Source: Cheiracanthium punctorium
Taxonomy: Eukaryota; Arthropoda; Arachnida; Araneae; Cheiracanthiidae
Direction of reading: 5' to 3'
DNA: 64,000 nt
Assembly: GCA_038373885.1 (NCBI GenBank)
Contig: JAWZYV010006116.1
Location: forward strand, 72,001-136,000
Below, one piece after another: positions 44,711 through 56,600 of this stretch; position 1 is the first letter of the stretch; each line of letters starts with the position of its first letter. A program made the position numbers and the translations under genes. The notes under the pieces were generated by a model that was given only the letters and a program-made list of their open reading frames with translations, did not search any database and had not been told where the DNA came from.

Positions 44711-45025
44711 ATGTCCATTCCACCTTTTAAAAGGTTTCGGACTACCACTGCCTGTTGGTTCATTTGTATGGTTCCTCCCGACTACCTGAAAATAAACCAG
44801 CATAGCGACGATTCCCCAAGCCCCTTTCAGTCCCGATTCGTCAAGAGCAGACTATTTACCATTCCTAAAATTGAAATCAAATTATGCCACCATGAGACCC
44901 TAAAAGTTTGCACGCGTACCTTAACGGTCGTTCCGGAATCCGCCTACCAAAGGGCTTTCGGATCGTGGAAAAGTCATTTGCAAAAGTGTGTCGACGCTCA
45001 ACTGCTGTACATTGAAGACTGTTGA
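44711..45025 (+). pseudogene. Mariner transposase C-terminal remnant
   Basis: The last part reads LTVVPESAYQRAFGSWKSHL then QKCVDAQLLYIEDC and stop. This matches the mariner C-terminus (I/V P xx AYxxxFxxWKxRxxKCIxxxGxYxE). Before it, RLFTIPKIEIKL corresponds to the FLFPKLKxxL block next to the third catalytic residue. The catalytic residues themselves are not present. Confidence 0.75.
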
Positions 45026-46129
45026 CGTTTTGTAGCAATAGTTCGAACGAATTAACTTTTCTGAAACTTGAGAGAAAAAAAATGTGGTGATTGAATGAAA
45101 ATTTTAGTGTTATCATGGAAAATCTTTTCAACTACAGTAAATTTATTATGAGATTCTGTTAAATTCTGCACATCTCATATAAACGTAGAGATTTGCAGAT
45201 GTTCTGTGACATGGGTTATCTTTTACGTAACGGAAAAAAAATGAATGAACACTATAATTATGTGACTAACTGTAGGGAAGCATGCTATATAGCATTTCAT
45301 TGAATAAAAATGAGTTTTCGGAAGCGATATTTGACTAATACAAGAGTCAGATGCAAAGGGAAAGGAAGCCTGTTTTGGGGAATGAGACATTTGGCTTTCC
45401 TTTAGAATCTCATAATCTTCAGCCAGAATTGGTGAAATTTTAAGCTGACTAACGGCCTTACTGACCAAACACTTGTCTCGTGAACTAATCCCTATAACTG
45501 TGTTTGGTAAGATAGCTTACCTATGATTTTAACATGCATGTTTGGGTTAATCCGATTGTCAAGTGTTTTGTGAATAAGACCTTAAGAGTTGGATTTCGGA
45601 TAATGCATCATGAATTCCGTCGCAGCTGAGGAGCTTTAATCGTTGTTTCCAAATTTAAGAAATTGCACACAGTTTTGAGATAATGCAGGTTAAACATTTT
45701 AAAGTAGTTTCTTTTAATCTAGTAAAGTCACCTGCAAAGATAAATCCAGCAAAGTTACGCAATTTTTCACGGGTAACTCTGTCGGAGTATCAAATATCAT
45801 TCTATTAAGCAATTTATAATTATGTGAAATACCTGTCTTGTAATAACATTTTCATTAAATAAAGATAGGAAATGAGCCTATCCGGGTTCTGCAGTCCGGA
45901 GTCCGATAACTGCCAGAAATTGAATAAAGTCTAACCTTAGTCACAACTTGTGAGTGAGCGGAAAACACCAAAGCCAGCAAAATAAACCAAGAGTTCCGTC
46001 CGTACAAGCCAAACAATCCCAGGGTGTAGTACATAAATTTACAAAGTAAACTTAAATTACTTATCAGTGAAATATTGCGATTTATATGCACGCAAGCAGA
46101 ATTATATAGAGGCGCTAAGAAGTCGGACT

Positions 46130-46166
46130 CCCCCCCCCCCCAAAAAAAAAAAAAAAAAAAAAAAAA
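46130..46166. repeat. C-run followed by A-run
   Basis: About 12 C followed by about 25 A. Could be a retroposon tail, or an assembly or sequencing artefact. No retroposon body was recognised beside it. Confidence 0.9.
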
Positions 46167-46344
46167 CCATAGGAATTCAAATTAAGGCAGAGCTTCCAAA
46201 AATTGTGGAAGATTCCACCATCACATGATGTGTGCTAATTTATTATAGTTTATTTTACAAATAAATTTATTTACAAATTAGAAAGAAAAGGAGTAAACCT
46301 TACAGTTTAGAGCGACGTCTTTGCTCTAGTACGTCGAATATTTG

Positions 46345-46415
46345 GGAGCCGTCTGCCTCAGGCCGTCAGATCTGAGAGCAGTCAGATTGGGAGCCGTCAG
46401 ATCAGAGAGCAGTCG
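46345..46415. repeat. Short GC-rich tandem repeat
   Basis: Units of GGGAGCCGTCAGATCNGAGAGCAGTC type occur twice plus a partial, in otherwise AT-rich DNA. Open frames crossing it on both strands are probably spurious. Confidence 0.7.
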
Positions 46416-46473
46416 TTTCAAACCGGCAGTGGCGCTGTGGTCGCCGGCCGTTCGAGGGAATAAATCCCACAAT

Positions 46474-46494
46474 GTATATATATATATATATATC
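46474..46494. repeat. (TA)n microsatellite
   Basis: TA dinucleotide run immediately before a CCCAGGTGTCCCAAAAC mariner-like motif. Confidence 0.85.
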
Positions 46495-47329
46495 CCAGGT
46501 GTCCCAAAACAGATTGGCGGTTTCAAAATTAAATTTTATAACACGAAAACGGATAAGAAGGATCGGAAAACAAATAAGTATAAAAATTTGCAGTTTGCAT
46601 GAATCGAATGAGAGAGAGATCAGTTTTTTTATTTTTATAGAAACGTCTTGCTTCATATTGTGTACATGAGCGCCATCTTTCACTAACTATTTGAGCTGCT
46701 TTTTTTGTCAGTAAAAAATTATGCTCTGTCACATGAATTTGCTGCAATAATTGTTTTCTTAACCGTTTTCCTGTAACAAATTTTTGAAAACTGACAGTCG
46801 TTTTTTACTGAAACCGGTGGTACATATACAGGAGGGTTATAATTAAACTTTCTCTATAAACAGCATTCTGAAGCTGAAACGAGTGAGCTGATCCATTTAC
46901 CATATGGACTGTGCACAAGACATGCTTAAGGAGAATTGAAAAAAAAAACAATGAAAAAAATGTCCATTAGATGGCCTTTGGTTGGTGAATTCAGCTCAAA
47001 AAATACCTAAAAATTTAATAAATGCTCCCAAACAATGAAATAAATGTTTAACTTTCGAACTAGTCATTTCCATTGTTGAAATTGCTGTTTTTTCACACAA
47101 AGCGCCGCTTAACGGATACTTTTTTGAAACATTATTTTTTTCGAAATTCCTTAAGCGTATCTCATGTATAGTCTATTTACCAAATTTATTTAAAATCCGT
47201 AGATCCATTTTAGCTGCACAACCCTGTTTTTAATTTTAACTACACTGTATTTATATATACATATATATACAGTAAAGAACCGTTTATATGCCTTTCAAGC
47301 GACCTATCTGAAACGACGTTTGTTGTTTC

Positions 47330-47754
47330 GACAGAACGAAGACCACATTTTATGTTGCAATGCATAGCGTTTTCTCATTAATACAAGCTGTTGGACTCAC
47401 TGTTGATGAGCTGAGATTATCAACTACTTCCATATGTCAACCCAACTTCCATATGTATGGAATTTAAAACGTTTGGAAATACGCAAAAAGTATTGGACAA
47501 ATGTTTTCACCCAATGTTTCTTCTGTTGCTCATTTTGACTGCCAACTGTTACCTGACAACACAAGCTGTGCAACTTGGGATCATATGCTGATTGTCAGAT
47601 TCGGAATGAATATACAGAAAATTCTATACATTCCAAAGTTACCTTCAGGCACAGAACGTGATATGGGAAATGTCTTTATTCTTCTAATTCATGAATGGAA
47701 AGGAGTTCATGACTAGCTTATTGCCTCGTGTTTTGAACACAAGGACATACACTA
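47330..47754 (+). pseudogene. Transposon-like protein relic, N-terminal half
   Basis: Frames read STRTKTTFYVAMHSVFSLIQ and LTVDELRLSTTSI, then (47501 on) VAHFDCQLLPDNTSC, IQKILYIPKLPSGTERDMGN and IHEWKGVHD, stop, LIASCFEH. The order KLLPD ... G(V)xxLLxxPKLxSGT ... EW ... CFDTT is that of a protein family I remember as highly repeated in invertebrate genomes and of unknown enzymology. The relic ends at the foldback insertion at 47755; its C-terminal half lies beyond it at 51560. Confidence 0.6.
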
Positions 47755-48601
47755 GGGTCATTCCATGTCAGATCAAACAGTGCAGTTCACCACACCAACT
47801 TAGATTTTTCTCAAATTTTATATAGAGGATTTATGGTCTAAGATATCAACAAATCTCAATTTTGAAGTTTCTACGATAGTTAATTACAGAGAAATTAATT
47901 ATGCAAATTTTTAAGTTTTCTGCAAGATGCGCCAACTTTTTTCTCAATTCCTTAAATAATTCCTTACCTGTAAAAGTTACTGAAGTGAAATTTTGTTTCT
48001 AGGAGTAACTTTTTACACTAATTCCAAAAATGTTATCGAAATTTGCGTATTTACTATAGTTTATGCATGAGCACTGCATTTGCTAAAAAACATCATGAAT
48101 TTTTTTCGGCATGTCTGATCACAGACACATGCATTAAATTTTTATATGTTATTAAGACGGAATAATCCTACATCCCAAAATAATTTCATCTTGGCTTTCT
48201 GCTCAGGAGCAGAGAAAAAAAATCGTATGTATGTACCTATGTATGAGGATTTTCAGATGCAACATTTATACTAAAGATGAGAAAATTCAGAAGCGTTAGT
48301 CAATTTTCCTATGTCTCTTAAATTGATATCAGAAGTTTAACTACTACTCCAGGCATTTGCAAAAACTGGAAAATATATCAAAGTGCTTGCATCGGAAAAC
48401 GTAAAACAAACAAACAACAAAAAATGCATGTAAAACAGTGTTAAATTAAAAAGAATTCTCAAGTTAAAATTTAGAATTATTTTTAATTTAACCCTGTTGT
48501 TTTCGGCAGTCATACATCAGACAATAAATCTTTGGAATTCTGTCTGATATTGAACTCAAAAGAAAGAACAACGTTTAGTAAAGCATATATATGTATATAT
48601 A

Positions 48602-50012
48602 CACTCTATAACAAAAAAATCGAAGCACCAAGAAACAATCATCCGATTTCTTTGAAATTTCGCATGCATGAATGTTTTGAACAGATATGCAAATGATTCA
48701 AATTCGGTGTCCAATGAATGAATAGTTTGATCTCTAGCGCATCGGAACTGCGCATCCAGCAGACGTATATAAGGAGCAGTTCTTCAACGGTTGTTAAAAC
48801 TTTCGGTTTGATTGCGATTCAGATGACCTTTCAACAACTTAAAAAATGCCTCGCTGCAGGATTCGTGCTCATTACGAGCAACTGTCAGAGTTTGACAGAG
48901 GTCGTATCATTGGATTGAAAGAGGCATTTGAGTCGAAGCGATGCGACGATTCGAAGATGCTGACAAGGATGGGTGGAAAATGGCAGAGTGCAGCGTCAGG
49001 ATGGTAGCGGTCGACCTAGGGCTACAACAGATCGTGAGGACAGAGTGATGGTCCGATCAGCTGCCACAGCGCCTTCTTCATCTCTATCAACCATCAGACG
49101 TTCAACCCAAACACCAGTGTCCATCATGACCATTCACAGACGGTTGAGAGAGCGAAATCTACGCTCGCGCCGACCGTTACGCCACCTGCCACTCACGCCT
49201 GCACACTGCCGAGCCAGATTACAGTGGTGCAGGGCTCTATCAGGTTGGAATGATGCCGACTGGGGACGTATAGTCTTTAGTAACGAATCCCGCTTCCAAC
49301 TGTGTCCTGACGATCATCGAAGACTGTTTGGAGACGCACAGGGCAGAGGGAGGGATACTGCTTTCACTATTGCACGCCACACCGGCCCTCAAATAGGCAT
49401 TATGGTCTGGGGTGCCATTTCCTTTGACAGCCGGACCCTTTCCGTCGTCATTAGAGGTACACTTACTGCACAGTGGTACGTGGACGACATCCTAATACCT
49501 GTTTTGCTACCGTTCCTTTTGCAGTGCCCTGGGCTGGTTTTTCAGCAGGACAATGCCAGACCACATACGGCTCGTGTTGCTCTAAACTGTCTGCAAGCTT
49601 GTCAAACTCCTCCTTGGCCTGCCAGATCGCCAGATCTCTCTCCCATCGAGCATGTCTGGGATATGATGGGAAGGCGATTGCATCTGGCACGGACTGTTGT
49701 TGACCTCGTTCGACAATTGGAGCGAATTTGGCAGGAAATACCTCAGGAGTCCATCCGGCAGCTTTATCGGTCTATGCCACGCTGTGTGGCAGCTTGTATC
49801 CAGGCTTATTGAATCTCAGGCTTATTGAATCCAGGCTTATTGAATCCAGGCTCAACACCTTATTGAACTTGTTACTGTAACTCTGAAATAAATTATTCAA
49901 TTGTTCTGAAATTTTAATCATTTACTATTCTGTACATTGTCTTCCTATCCACCAATTTTCGTCTCAATCGGACACCTCCTTCTTGGTGTGTCGATTTATT
50001 TGTTATAGAGTG
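48602..50012 (+). mobile_element. Tc1-like transposon, copy 2 (dead)
   Basis: Ends CACTCTATAACAAA at both sides. TA precedes the left end (48600-48601); the right flank is CA, the same decay as in copy 1. It is 1411 bp and holds the transposase pseudogene. Confidence 0.92.
48846..49812 (+). pseudogene. Tc1 transposase pseudogene, copy 2
   Basis: ATG at 48846 gives MPRCRIRAHYEQLSEFDRG, then GLKEAF where 29 bp present in copy 1 are missing, shifting the frame in the helix-turn-helix. A TGA shared with copy 1 follows. From 48973 a long frame of 279 codons carries GSGRPRATT, the core and the C-terminus. The first catalytic acid is replaced: FSNESRF has Asn where Tc1 has Asp (copy 1 still has FNDESRF). 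The second Asp (QQDNARPH) and Glu (SPIEHVW) remain, with 32 residues between them as I count, two fewer than the usual 34. Not functional. Confidence 0.92.
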
Positions 50013-51559
50013 CATATTAGGTCTACCTGAAAGTTCTATCCGTTTTCCGTAAGTCACTATTTTCCCTAGCCAAAACTACTGAAGCTAATAACTCGAAATT
50101 TAGCACGAGTGGGATTTTATAGCGTAGGTGCTAGATTAGAGAGTATTTTCCAAAATTCGTAATTTATGGAGGATAAAGGCCCAAAATGTTGTTTTCACAT
50201 ATTCTGCGGCATCTCAAAGAAGAAAAGAGATATCGATATAATTCTTGCTGTAAAATACACAACACTCAAGAATGCCTAAAATTCGATTTCAGAACATTTC
50301 GAATATAATCCTCCCAGGAGGATAGACGTAAAAGTTTGCTGTGAATAACTGGTTACATGAACTGGTTACATTTATTCTGCAATATATCATCAAATGTGCA
50401 ATTTGATAATGTGCCTGACATTGCTATGCTACTTGTTGTAACAATAAAAATGTAATACAGTATACAATAACACCCATTTCAAATTGCTGTATCCATTCAC
50501 AAAACTAGCCAAAGTGCAATTTTGTTCGCATTCTGGTAAAGGTAAATAAGTACTGTAACTTACAGGAATTCAATTCCTTCAATAAACTTAGTTCCTTCTA
50601 TTGACTTGAATGTTATACAGAATTCCAAAGATTTATTGGCTGATGGATGACTGCCAAAAAGAACAGGGTTAAATTAAAAGAATTCAAAATTTTAACTTTA
50701 GAATTCTTTTTAATTTATCACTGTGTGACATGCATTTTTTGTTGTTTGTTTGTTTTACGTTTTCCGATCGTATATTTTCACTTTGATATATTTTCCAGTT
50801 TTTGCAAATGCCTGAAGTAGTAGTTAAATTTCTGATATCAATTTAAAAGACATAATAAAATTGACTAACGCTTCTGAATTTTTTCATGTTCAGTATAAAT
50901 GTTGCATATGGAAATCCTCATATATAGGTACATATATACAATTTTTTTTCTCTGCTCCTGAGCAGAAAGCCAAGATGAATTTTTTTGGGGATGTAGGGTT
51001 ATTCTATCTTAACAATACATAAAAATTTAAAACATGTGTCTGTGATCAGACATGCCGAAAAAAATTCATGATGTTTTTTAGCAAATGCGAGGCTCATGAG
51101 TTCACTATAGAAGATGCGCAAATTTCGATAACATTTTTGGAATCAGCGTAAAAAGTTACTCCTAGAAACAAAATTTCACTTCAGTAACTTTTACAGGTAA
51201 GGAGTTATTTAAGGAATTAAGAAAAAAGTTGGCACATCTTGCAGAAACCTTAAAAATTTGCATAATTAATTTCTCTGTAATTAACTATCGTAGAAACTTC
51301 AAAATTGAGATTTGTTGATATCTTAGCCCATAAATCCTCTATATAAAATTTTAGGAAAATCTAAGTTGGTGTGGTGAACTTTCTCCAGTTATGTGTTTGA
51401 TTTGACGTAGAATGACCCACCAGCGTACTGGTATAACAGTCTCCCTATGGTATAACAGTAATCTAGAAATTTCAAAAACATCTTTTCTACCCGTAGTACT
51501 AAAGACCGTATCCTATTATAAGTAACATTTTATGTATGTTTTTTTTCTCAAAGTTTTTA

Positions 51560-52520
51560 TTTATTTTATAGCCATTCATGGTTCAGGAAAATTTTGCATC
51601 CATCAATAAGGCCACGATTGCTTATGTTTTGAGAGAAAATGAAAAGTCATTCTATTAAAAGAGCTGAAAATATGTTATTCAGTTTCTTAGACAAATGCTA
51701 AAAAAAGATGAGGTCCAGCATTGTCAGGATTATTTTAGAATTGTAAAAACTGTCACTGATTGCACTAGGAGATTCAGATAAAGTTCCTGGTGTTATGTTT
51801 AGTGCTGTTGGTGTTTACCATTGTGTTAAACGGATGGCAAAGGGCATTTACAGATTGGAGGTTTTTTGCTTCCATGAGCAGTTCAGACTCCCACCTTATG
51901 AGATCCAAGCATTTAAGTGGATCTGTGTTTTCGCATTCACAGTTTATGTAAAAGTATGGTTCGATGTCCCCAGTAGCTCTAGCGCACTTGTCCTTGGCCT
52001 ATTTTTTTTTTTTCAAATTCTCAAGTTGTAAAAGGAAATCGATAAACATGTAGCCCTAACAGCAATCGCAAGATAAAAGAACAGCTTTGGTACTTGAGAG
52101 AGGATCTAGTTGCGCTGGCATTCCTCTCCGATCACGTACTTCTTGAGGAAAAACACACAACTCGAAACAAAAAAGACCTTAGAAGAGCCCAATGAAGAAA
52201 AATTTAAGCCCTTCAAGTAAAACAATGTCAGATTTTGTAACAAAAAAACTGTTAATCCCAATGCTGCCCTGAACTTAAAGCAAGTTTTTGGAGTTTGATC
52301 CTCATTTTTGGACCAAACTAGAGGGCCATGTCCATGCTAAGCAAACAGTATCTTCATTCAAAGTAATAAACAACCGTATTGAACGAACTGTAAAATTAGC
52401 AAGTGATTTTAACTTGGAACTCACTCATGCAGAAGAGCAACGTCAGTTAATTTTCTAAATAGTGGACTACTATAGAAAGCTGAATAAACTACGACAGAAA
52501 AAAGGTTTAAATAACTTGGG
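51560..52520 (+). pseudogene. Transposon-like protein relic, C-terminal half
   Basis: Frames in series: FMVQENFASINKATIAYVL; KVPGVMFSAVGVYHCVKRMA, KGIYRLEVFCFHEQFRLPPY and FAFTVYVKVWFDVPSSSSA (51795-52010); LWYLREDLVALAFLSDHVLL (about 52085); then SFKVINNRIERTVKLASDFN and LTHAEEQRQLIF with VDYYRKL (about 52340-52480). The motif order (GxxHxARWMAK, YxKAWF, LWYLxEELVALAFF, N.xAERxVxLxxDFN) is that of the same invertebrate repeat family as 47330-47754. Stops and frameshifts are many. Confidence 0.65.
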
Positions 52521-52824
52521 AAAGAAAAGACAGCACATTCTAATTATTCAAATTATCATAATTATTGATTAAAAGTACAACCGGAGCATTGTGACAAAAG
52601 TTATGTTCAGTAAAATTTTTAATGGCGAAAATTGCGTAATAAATCCTTTTAAAAACTTTTGAAGACTTTGAGCTGTCACTTAATATTTTTGAAATAGCTT
52701 TAAACTTTGCATACTGTTTTCTTTTATCAAATGTCATATAAATTCAGGGTATGCAAATTGAAAATCAAAAATTATTCTTTTGCCATACAGTTTTCGAACA
52801 CTCTAATTTCTATAGCTATATAAA

Positions 52825-53040
52825 AGTCAAACATTGGCGCAACAGCCCTTTGCGGGGCCAAGAACTGCGCTGACCGATCGCGCCATCGCGACCAGGGGCT
52901 CTGGGGTGAGGATGCATATGCCTCAGCCAGGTGGTCAGCCTGACGCGAAGCGCCTAGTGTTTGACCCCAAGCAATCTTGGTCTTCATTTTATCGACCCAC
53001 TCAAGGGATGAAAAGCTGAGTCGACCTTACCCAGCCCGGG
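52825..53040 (-). repeat. tRNA-derived SINE, family I, copy 2 (head-truncated)
   Basis: On the minus strand it reads GTGGGTCGATAAAATGAAGA, CACTAGGCGCTTCGCGTCAG, GACCACCTGG and GCGCCAATGTTTGAC, matching the body of copy 1 at 5426-5715 throughout. The tRNA-like head is missing. An (AT)n run adjoins it at 53041. Confidence 0.88.
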
Positions 53041-53066
53041 ATATATATATATATATATATATATAT
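53041..53066. repeat. (AT)n microsatellite
   Basis: Uninterrupted AT dinucleotides beside the SINE. Confidence 0.95.
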
Positions 53067-53598
53067 GTAATTCTTTCCCGACAGTTAATTTTTGAAACTG
53101 CGTACAAATCTAAAAAGAAAAAAGTACTAAATATATATATACATACATTTCAAGTTTGGAATTTATTAACAGTAGAAATCTACCTTTATCGATTGTTTTT
53201 ATCTTTAAACTTGCAAGAAAGAACATTTCTATAAAAGATGACAGGGAAATCATAAAATGATGGATAGTTTTAGTGAGTGTTATAGAAAATCAAAAAAGAA
53301 TCTTTATCAGAATTTGTCACTCTCAACTTCTAGTTTATTTTGTGAGTAGTGAGTAAAAAGAATTCAAGACCATTTTTGTAAAAAAGAATAAAAAAGGACT
53401 GTTGAACATGATAATTATTAATTTAAGAACGTCTTATGAATTTTTTCCATGCTCTAGAGTATTTTTGGAAACAAGATATTTTCAATATAAGGAACTAGAA
53501 CAGCTTAAAGTAACTTTATGTTTTAATAATAGACTGAAATCATTCATCTTTCGTAATCTTGTGTAATCACAAAATTGTAGAGAGCAGTTCTGTAAAGT

Positions 53599-53636
53599 AA
53601 TTGCATGGGTAAGAGAATTCTCTTACTCATGCAATT
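53599..53636. repeat. 38-nt palindrome in the intron
   Basis: AATTGCATGGGTAAGAGAA is followed directly by its inverse with a single mismatched pair and no spacer. Confidence 0.9.
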
Positions 53637-56600
53637 CTTTGTTCTTTGTTCAATAGACAGACTGAGTGCTAAAGTAGGTGGGTAGTTGAACCAGGTTATT
53701 TATCACTTAACTTAGTTGCCTTCGTCACTCATTTAATACGAAAGTTATAGATCTTTTTAACTTGTTAAAGCAAGCTATAGGAAGAAGCCATGCTTCACAG
53801 CAAAGAAAGATGTTTAACTGATATTAGCAGAGTTTTGTTAACTATTAGCATTATATGTGGCAAAAATACACCAGTATTCGTCCTAAAGGGTAATTAAACA
53901 GACCTAGATATAAGTAAAATGTTGCTTTCTTCAGCATGTGCATAAAATGATTAAAAATAAAATAAAGTAAAGAATTTTGCTAATTTTTTGAGAAATTCAT
54001 TTAATTATATAACTACAAACGAAATTTCAAGAGAACTATCATAAAAAATAATTTAATCGATCCGGCAGTCAATGAAAGGTTAAGACATTTTTTTGCAACA
54101 AATTATAGAGAATGTGTCTTAGTATTGTTTATACATAATGCTACTGAAACATCTAGCTGTGCACATAACTAAAGTAATAGGTTATTATAAGCTTGTAAAA
54201 AAAGAAGAGCAAAAGCTATAACTTTTATTATGATTAGCTTTAACAATAATGATTTCAAAACTACAATATTTTTTTCTTCATCTCTTACCTATCTATAAAC
54301 ACCTACTAGAAGTATTTTAATTTTAGAGCTCCTAGGAGGGAAAAGGTTGTTTTCTTTTGGTTCTTAGACTAATTTGAGCCAACTTCCTAAATGCTATAAT
54401 TTTAATAAAAGTCTTGTTGTTTAAATGTTTATCAATGATGCATTTTGTATTGAAGTGGTTGTAACATTCTAAAAGAGCTCGTTTTAATTAAATTGAAGTG
54501 GTTCGACACTTGGATGATCAATAAACATTTCTCGAATTAAATTTAACGAGATTTTTATGAATTTAATGAAAAAGAATCCCTCGCTTGGGAAATGGGATTT
54601 GATTATGATGGAAAATTTATATGGTTTTCATATTCAGCAGAACACGAAAAATTTCAAAACGATATCAGTTATAATGGATTTTACAATTAATTTTCTGAAC
54701 TAAATATGTACACTTGAGTTTTTTGGATGAGTGTCGGGTCTGAAGATTCCGCTTATTCATATTATTTGATTCGAGTTAACATTGAATTACACTTGTCAAC
54801 ATGATTAATCTCAAGCACTCTCTCCTCATCTCATGTCAAATGAAAGTTAAGATAAAACTTAGATTTTTTTATTCTGAAGTACGTCTAGTACTCCAACACA
54901 GTGAATGAATCGAAACTTTTATTCATTTTACAAGTAAATGTAAATAGCTACTGGAACGAGAAAAATGTATGATCAGAGAAAACAAAATGTTTCTGTTGAG
55001 AATGGAAGAATTTGCTAGAATAAAGGAGGTATCTTCGTCCTAAGGGTATTTGTAGTTACATGCTCTATTTTGCAGTAAAAAAAAATCTCTTTTGTTTTGT
55101 ACCAAAAAAATGTAGCTCCAATCGTTATTTCTTGTGTTACTCAAGAGATGAAGCTGCCTGTCTCGTTAGATTGTGTTGAATCTCCAAACTTTTTTACACT
55201 TTTCCGCAATTTTTAATTGTTAAAACAACCGCCTTTTTGCAGCAAACGCTTCAATTTCAAAGGAGATATCATTTGTATGCACGTTACATACGAAAAAAAA
55301 AAACAACCATACAGGATCTTGAAAGTCTATTCGACAGATTTAAGCGATTTGGACCTTGGCTTTTAACATATACATGACCCCCTCTGCATTTGCTGCTGAC
55401 GAAACTGCCCTGCCACCAGCTTCACCCCGTCAGTTTAGGAAGGGGCATAGCTTGAAGGGAGACCCAAGAGTCTATCTCTCTCAAAATTTGTAATTCTGTC
55501 AACAAAATGATAAAAAATATGGATATTTTTGAAGAAGTTCCGTTCTTTTAACCCTTAATTCCAAAGTGTTTCTCTTAGTATGTACCTGGCTCAAAATAAA
55601 GCATGTAAAGCAATCCTTGTCTTGATAGATAAGAAGTAGACCAGTACTACAAATAATTTTATGTAGTTTAATTTTTATGTAGCCAAATTAGCTTCCTGGT
55701 CATTAGATAGTATTTCTTTTTAAGTTTCATTTTGCGTAGTAAGCAATCATTTGGTTATCTATGAATGTGTCTGACACCGGCAAATCTGGTTACTTTAAGT
55801 GCGACATTCATTGACCGATTGAGTATTTATTTATTAAAGGCATAGCAAAAAGTTGGTATTAATTTCGCAGATCAATGGAAAGCCGGTAATAAGATACATA
55901 AGCCTCTAACCAGTGGTGTCCTCTTAAACTCTTGATAAAATGCAGTATTTTTTAAAGGGTTCTATTTCACACTTATAAAATGATATTGGAGAAAAATCAG
56001 TCACGTCTTCTGTATATGTCAAGCTTTACACTGATTATTTAAGTATAAAAGGCGATAATTTTTATGTAAACAGGCATTATTTAATTTTTTTGCGTTGCAC
56101 AGAACCACTGGCACAATGATGTGAATTGCTATGCTATTTTAGCTTTCTGATGGTATTACTAACCAAAAAAACATATAGTTTCACCGATATTTTTATTTAA
56201 AAAAATAATCAATTTAATATGAAAATGCATTTTTTCAAAACCATTCTGAAAATTGGAAAAATGGTATCTGTGATAGTAAGCTTGCAAATCATTTGAGTAG
56301 AAATAAAATTTGCATTGCAGTTCAGTAGTTAAAATGTTCAATCATATTTAGTCAAATATAAATCACAATATGAAGGAAAAATTGCAGATGATATATCTCC
56401 TCGACATTTATTCCATATAGCTACGAGCATAATTAATCAATTTCTATTAGTCAAGCTGCAAAATCAAGCTGTCAGTTTATTCCTAAAGTTTTTATCAATT
56501 ACCGAATTCTAAAATAATTGGTATGGAGAACATAAAAATTCTTTCAAAAAGTTAACAATAAACTGTACTTAAACAATAAACTGTACTTACAAATTATTAT

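Larger units (their letters stand above)
47755..51418. mobile_element. Foldback element with long inverted arms and embedded Tc1, copy 2 (complete)
   Basis: The left arm starts GGGTCATTCCATGTCAGATC. The right arm ends CGTAGAATGACCC and is the inverse of the left for roughly 750-800 bp (47755-48560 versus 50610-51418), with shared blocks such as CACACCAACTTAGATTTT, GCTCAGGAGCAGAGAAAAAA and TAAATCTTTGGAATTCTGT. Tc1 48602-50012 lies between the arms. Flanking tetramers ACTA and ACCA agree at three of four bases, in keeping with the 4-bp TGTA duplication of the related MITE at 33076. It splits a transposon-protein relic. Confidence 0.88.

Noticed and set aside
46326..46683. Several overlapping frames on both strands around the (TA)n and GC-rich repeat
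   Set aside because: They translate simple repeats (YIYIYI) and overlap each other on both strands, with no family resemblance.
49463..49703. Overlapping frames on both strands of the Tc1 copies (also 2790-3017)
   Set aside because: Antisense and shifted shadows of the transposase pseudogene.
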